Below are positions 61,072 to 64,000 of a DNA stretch of 64,000 bases, one piece after another (position 1 is the first letter of the stretch; the number at the start of each line of letters is the position of its first letter). Source of the stretch: Paludisphaera rhizosphaerae (GTDB taxonomy: Bacteria; Planctomycetota; Planctomycetia; Isosphaerales; Isosphaeraceae). The position numbers and the translations under genes are program-made. Below the pieces are notes generated by a model. The model saw only the letters and a list, made by a program, of their open reading frames with translations. It was not told the origin of the DNA and did no database searches. The DNA lies in contig NZ_JAALCR010000006.1 of the NCBI RefSeq assembly GCF_011065895.1, forward strand, positions 124,001 to 188,000, read 5' to 3'.

Positions 61072-61341
61072 TCAGGCAGGGCCGATGGGGCCGCCGATCG
61101 GAGGTTCCGGGAAGACCGGCGGCGGGGGGCTGCCGGGGAACGGGCCCGGGTCTTCCTCGGGCGGCGGCGTGGGGTAGCTCGGATCGGTCGGATCGGGATC
61201 CGGAACGTCCGGGTCGTCGGTGGCGTCGTCGTCGATGCTGGCCGTTGAGACCGAGGCGAACAGGGAGAGCGTGCTCAGGCTGAGCCGCGACTCCAGGCCG
61301 TCGAGTCCGCCCGCAATTGAGAATTCGGAGAATCGCTTCAT
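61072..61341 (-). CDS. Small acidic, Pro-rich protein with LEPR-like N-terminus
   Basis: The 89-residue product starts 'MKRFSEFSIAGGLDGLESRL' followed by SLSTLSLFA, close to the LEPR-XLL-like pattern, then a Pro/Asp-rich tail ('DPDVPDPDPTDPSYPTPPPE'). An ATG at 61,356 would add five residues. It is probably exported or surface-associated. A weak family guess. Confidence 0.5.
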   Translation of the reverse strand: MKRFSEFSIAGGLDGLESRLSLSTLSLFASVSTASIDDDATDDPDVPDPDPTDPSYPTPPPEEDPGPFPGSPPPPVFPEPPIGGPIGPA

Positions 61342-61619
61342 GGTCAGCTCCTTCATTCCCTCCCGAGACGATCGTCGTCGCGGGACGGGCCGGGGAAGCC
61401 GCGCCGGTCGTCGGTCGGCGGCCCTCCCGCCGTCCGTCCTGCTCGGCTTCCTCGTTTGCTCATGGGGGATAGTCAGCACGGCCGGTTGCGGGATTTCAGG
61501 AATCCGGGAAGAATTTCCGGTTTCCGAAAAATCGTCCGCGAGGGCGAAGTCGGCCGATCAGGCAGCCTCGTCCGGGGAGGGGCGCGACGGGCGGCGAGGC
61601 GGCGTCCCGTCGCGGTTCG
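61342..61619. other. Gap within the cluster
   Basis: About 280 bp without a supported gene, rich in purine and GC tracts. Could hold a promoter for the downstream part of the cluster. Confidence 0.3.
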
Positions 61620-61883
61620 TCACGCCGGCGTTTCGACGTCGGACGCGAGGATTCGGGCCGCACGTTCGCATGCGGCGATTCGCATGCGATCGAAGGCGAA
61701 CTGGACGCGGGGGTTGGGGTCGGGTTCGATGGGGGGCTGCTGCAGGAGCGGCAGGATGGCCCGAAGCCAGAGGCGGTTCCGCGCCTCGATCGCCTCGACG
61801 ATGGCAAGGCGCTCGACCTCGAGCGAGACTTCCAGCTCGTCGAGTTCTTCGGGTTCGGGCTCGTCGTGGTGATGGTGAGACAT
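61620..61883 (-). CDS. Small acidic helical protein
   Basis: The 87-residue product begins 'MSHHHHDEPEPEELDELEVS' and then has helical sequence ('LEVERLAIVEAIEARNRLWL', 'FDRMRIAACERAARILASDV'). It lies 25 bp downstream of the Cys-rich gene. A His-rich, acidic start suggests metal binding. No family is recognised. Confidence 0.55.
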   Translation of the reverse strand: MSHHHHDEPEPEELDELEVSLEVERLAIVEAIEARNRLWLRAILPLLQQPPIEPDPNPRVQFAFDRMRIAACERAARILASDVETPA

Positions 61884-61908
61884 GTCGGGCTCCTCGCCGC
61901 GAGGGCGA

Positions 61909-62265
61909 TCAGCAGGGGGATTGGGCCAGGCAGTCGAAGCAGTCGGCGATGCGGACCAGACCGTCGCGGCCGAGACCGCGCGAGCACGAGGCCGCGCCGT
62001 CGCAGCCGCAGTCGGACCGTTCCGATCGGTGGGGGCAGGAACGCATTGCACGGAGCAGCCGCAGCGACTCGGCCACGGGGCGTCGCGGCGCGGCGGGCTC
62101 GGCGAGGGGGGGAGGTTCAAGAGCCGCCAGGTAGGAAGGCTCATAGTCCGGGCTCGTCGGGTCGACGAGCCGGCAGAGCCGCGGCGTGAGGGCCCCGGCG
62201 CACCGGAGGCCCGGCGCGCGGGGGCAGCCGGCGCAGCGGCCGGCGGGGTCGCGGAATTCGATCAT
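61909..62265 (-). CDS. Cys-rich small protein, similar in layout to the prophage protein at 10,841
   Basis: The 118-residue product has an N-terminal pair of clusters ('GRCAGCPRAPGLRCAGALTP') and a C-terminal one ('CPHRSERSDCGCDGAASCSR', then 'RIADCFDCLAQSPC'). The CGC..C and later C..C spacing follows the prophage protein at 10,841-11,188 closely. It is the first gene of the leftward cluster. Function unknown; likely metal or disulfide knots. Confidence 0.65.
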   Translation of the reverse strand: MIEFRDPAGRCAGCPRAPGLRCAGALTPRLCRLVDPTSPDYEPSYLAALEPPPLAEPAAPRRPVAESLRLLRAMRSCPHRSERSDCGCDGAASCSRGLGRDGLVRIADCFDCLAQSPC

Positions 62266-62316
62266 GTGTTCAGATCAAGCTAAAGCGCCAGCCGATTGGG
62301 TTGCGCGAGGAGCGGA

Positions 62317-62373
62317 GGAGGAATCGGGGACTGGCTCCGCAGCGCAGCGGAGGTGCCTGTCCCCGTTTCCTCC
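62317..62373. repeat. Palindromic extragenic repeat 1
   Basis: An imperfect inverted repeat from ggaggaatcggggactgg to ccccgtttcctcc with a central agcgca. It shares ggggactgg and its partner with the adjacent repeat at 62,394-62,473. Confidence 0.65.
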
Positions 62374-62393
62374 GGAGCGGCCCTGGGACGCCC

Positions 62394-62473
62394 GGAGAAT
62401 GGGGACGGGCACCCGGCGCCAGGTCGGTTCGAGAGGCCAGATTCCAGGTGCCGGGAGCCAGTCCCCATTCTCC
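62394..62473. repeat. Palindromic extragenic repeat 2
   Basis: An 80-bp imperfect palindrome: ggagaatggggac at the left end, gtccccattctcc at the right, with a variable centre. Together with repeat 1 it fills the gap of about 240 bp between the GT2 gene and the Cys-rich gene. Confidence 0.7.
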
Positions 62474-62509
62474 TCGGCCGGGCGCGATCCAGGCGATCGT
62501 CGCTCTCGT

Positions 62510-63520
62510 TCAATCGACGCGGCTGTCGGCGTCCGATTGGGGAGGGGTCTTGCGGTCGTCCTCGCGGACGATGTAGGTCGGTCGGCCCTTGGTTTCCAGG
62601 AAGATCAGGCGGATGTATTCGCCGATGATCCCCAGGCAGAGGAGTTGGGCCGAGCCCATGAAGAGGACGATCACAGCGGTGCTGGCCCAGCCCTTGGGGG
62701 CGGAGCGCTCGGGGGAGCCCAGGTGGATGAAGGCGTCGTAGAGGATCCAGGCCAGCAGACCGAGGGCGACGGCCACGGCCGAGAGGCCCAGGTAGGTCGC
62801 CAGCCGGAGCGGCCGGCCGCTGAAGCTGACAAGGCCGTCGACGGCCAGGGCGACCAGCCGGCGGAATGAGTACTTGGACGAACCCGCGACCCGCGAGGGT
62901 CGGTCGTATTCCAGGCCCGTTTGACGGAACCCGACGAACGACCGCAGGCCCCGGATGAAACGCATGCGTTCCGGAAGATGTGTTAGCACGTCGACGACGC
63001 GGCGGTCCATCAGGCAGAAGTCGCCGCTGTCCAGGGGGATCTCCAGGTCGCTGAGGGCGGCCATCAGGCGGTAGAAGGCGAAATAGCCCAGCCTGCGATG
63101 CCACGGCTCGTCGCGGCGGCGGCGAACGGCGTAGACCACGTCAAAGCCTTCTCGCCACTTCACAACAAGGTCGGGGATCAACTCTGGAGGGTCTTGCAGA
63201 TCTCCGTCCAGGACGATCACGGCGTCGCCGCGGGCCCGGTCGAGGCCGGCGGAGACGGCCGGCTGGTGGCCGAAGTTGCGGCTGAGGTGGACGGCGATGA
63301 CGTGCGAGTCGCGGGCGGCGAGTTCGTCGATCTGTTCTGGTGTTCGGTCGCGGGCGCCGTCGTCGACGAAGATGATCTCGTAGCTGAGCCCCGTCGAGGC
63401 GAGGGCGTCCGTCAGGCGGCGGTGCAGCTCGGCGACGCTCTCCTGCTCGTCGAACAGCGGCGCGACGGCGCTGAGCGTCGGCGGGTTGGTGCGGGGCGTC
63501 GAGTCGGTGCGGCCGGTCAT
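62510..63520 (-). CDS. GtrB-like polyprenol-phosphate glycosyltransferase (GT2)
   Basis: The 336-residue product transfers a sugar to polyprenyl phosphate at the inner membrane. It has the GT2 core ('SYEIIFVDDGARDRTPEQID', 'VIVLDGDLQDPPELIPDLVV') with the DxD-type acidic residues, then 'DFCLMDRRVVDVLTHLPERM'. Two C-terminal membrane helices ('LGLSAVAVALGLLAWILYDA', 'STAVIVLFMGSAQLLCLGII') fit GtrB/DPM1-like enzymes. It may belong to envelope glycosylation; no partner is visible. Confidence 0.9.
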   Translation of the reverse strand: MTGRTDSTPRTNPPTLSAVAPLFDEQESVAELHRRLTDALASTGLSYEIIFVDDGARDRTPEQIDELAARDSHVIAVHLSRNFGHQPAVSAGLDRARGDAVIVLDGDLQDPPELIPDLVVKWREGFDVVYAVRRRRDEPWHRRLGYFAFYRLMAALSDLEIPLDSGDFCLMDRRVVDVLTHLPERMRFIRGLRSFVGFRQTGLEYDRPSRVAGSSKYSFRRLVALAVDGLVSFSGRPLRLATYLGLSAVAVALGLLAWILYDAFIHLGSPERSAPKGWASTAVIVLFMGSAQLLCLGIIGEYIRLIFLETKGRPTYIVREDDRKTPPQSDADSRVD

Positions 63521-63572
63521 GGGAAGCCAGGCTACAGGGCGCGCGGGGCGTCGGCAATCCCAATCGCGAGGC

Positions 63573-64000
63573 CTACTGCGTGATCGTCATGGTGGCGATC
63601 CCCTGCGCCGACAACGCCGGGCAGCCCGCCGAGGAGTAGACGCGAATGAACGGCGAGCACGACTGGCTGGTCAACGTCAGGCCGGTCCCCGGCGAGGTGC
63701 AGGCGACCCCCGTGCCGCCGGGGCAGACGCCGCCGACGTGGTACGTTGCGGAAAAGACCGGCGCACCGGATCCGCATTGAAGTTTGTACTCGACCTCGCC
63801 GATGCAGCCGGTGGTCCACGAGTCGACGCCGTTGAAGGTCATCGTCGCGGAGTACGTCCCTGTCGCGCCGTCGGAGAGCGTGAGCGTCAGGTCTTGCCGT
63901 GGGATGGTGCACGATCCGCAGGCGATGGTGGGCGTTCCGCCCGCCGTCATGGCGACCCAGCGGCCGGCGACGGCGAATGCGACCAGGAAGTCGCCCGCGT
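63573..64000 (-). CDS. Cys-containing beta-rich protein (5' truncated by window)
   Basis: The frame is open to the right edge (GDFLVAFAVAGRWVA precedes the first ATG at 63,950), so the N-terminus is missing. The visible 140 residues have paired Cys ('IACGSCTIPRQDLTLTLSDG', 'WTTGCIGEVEYKLQCGSG') and beta-like Thr/Ser-rich strands, ending 'ALSAQGIATMTITQ'. The composition resembles the prophage protein at 11,196-12,134. It may be a virion or surface protein of a second element. Assignment is tentative. Confidence 0.55.
   Translation of the reverse strand, partial: AGDFLVAFAVAGRWVAMTAGGTPTIACGSCTIPRQDLTLTLSDGATGTYSATMTFNGVDSWTTGCIGEVEYKLQCGSGAPVFSATYHVGGVCPGGTGVACTSPGTGLTLTSQSCSPFIRVYSSAGCPALSAQGIATMTITQ

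Noticed and set aside
61220-62134. 304-codon plus-strand open frame
   Set aside because: Arg-rich translation antisense to several short genes that have plausible starts and spacing.
62280-63104. 274-codon minus-strand open frame overlapping the GT2 gene
   Set aside because: Pro/Arg-rich shadow frame. It covers the palindromic repeats and conflicts with the clear glycosyltransferase.
1-64000. CRISPR array
   Set aside because: No series of regularly spaced direct repeats was seen.

Overview
The window is high-GC bacterial DNA, most likely from a planctomycete of the Isosphaeraceae type (inference). The signs are a secreted dockerin protein with a LEPR-like N-terminal motif, a PEP-CTERM protein, a large BamA with a long Pro/Ala-rich linker, and dispersed palindromic repeats. 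No rRNA, tRNA or CRISPR array was recognised.

Left chromosomal flank (1-8.8 kb): the C-terminal end of a membrane protein, a GT87-type mannosyltransferase-like protein, a secreted dockerin protein, queG (queuosine), a small membrane protein, metF (folate/methionine), a TAXI-type TRAP solute receptor and a transglutaminase-like protease.

Prophage (8,795-36,632; about 27.8 kb): a complete-looking siphovirus-type, HK97-like prophage. Its ends are marked by an identical 16-bp repeat. The right copy is the 3' end of bamA, including its stop codon, so integration regenerates the gene end. From left to right it holds: two plus-strand cargo genes next to attL (a putAbiC-like membrane protein and an Mrr-like PD-(D/E)xK nuclease); a leftward late operon of tail, head, terminase, HNH and small membrane genes; a control region of about 1 kb with a 39-bp inverted repeat; a rightward early operon (ribbon-helix-helix protein, prim-pol, RepA/DnaB-like helicase, small ORFs, excisionase-like protein); and a leftward tyrosine integrase next to attR. 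The tail chaperone pair carries an A8 slippery site for a -1 frameshift.

Middle chromosome (36.6-55.3 kb): bamA, a fused FAD/Fe-S oxidoreductase, a zinc-ribbon membrane protein, folE, a LON-domain protein, nth, a large M48-type metalloprotease, topoisomerase IB, an MFS exporter with a small membrane partner, a serine beta-lactamase-like hydrolase, an M32 carboxypeptidase and a PEP-CTERM protein.

Right region (55.8-62.3 kb): a co-directional leftward cluster that looks like the replication and control module of a second, possibly domesticated, mobile element. It has Cys-rich and acidic small proteins, a pentapeptide-repeat protein, a dedicated sigma-70 factor, an archaeo-eukaryotic-type primase and an SF3 (D5/P4-like) helicase. 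A GtrB-like glycosyltransferase follows, and the window ends inside a Cys-containing beta-rich protein. The Cys-rich small protein here resembles one in the prophage.
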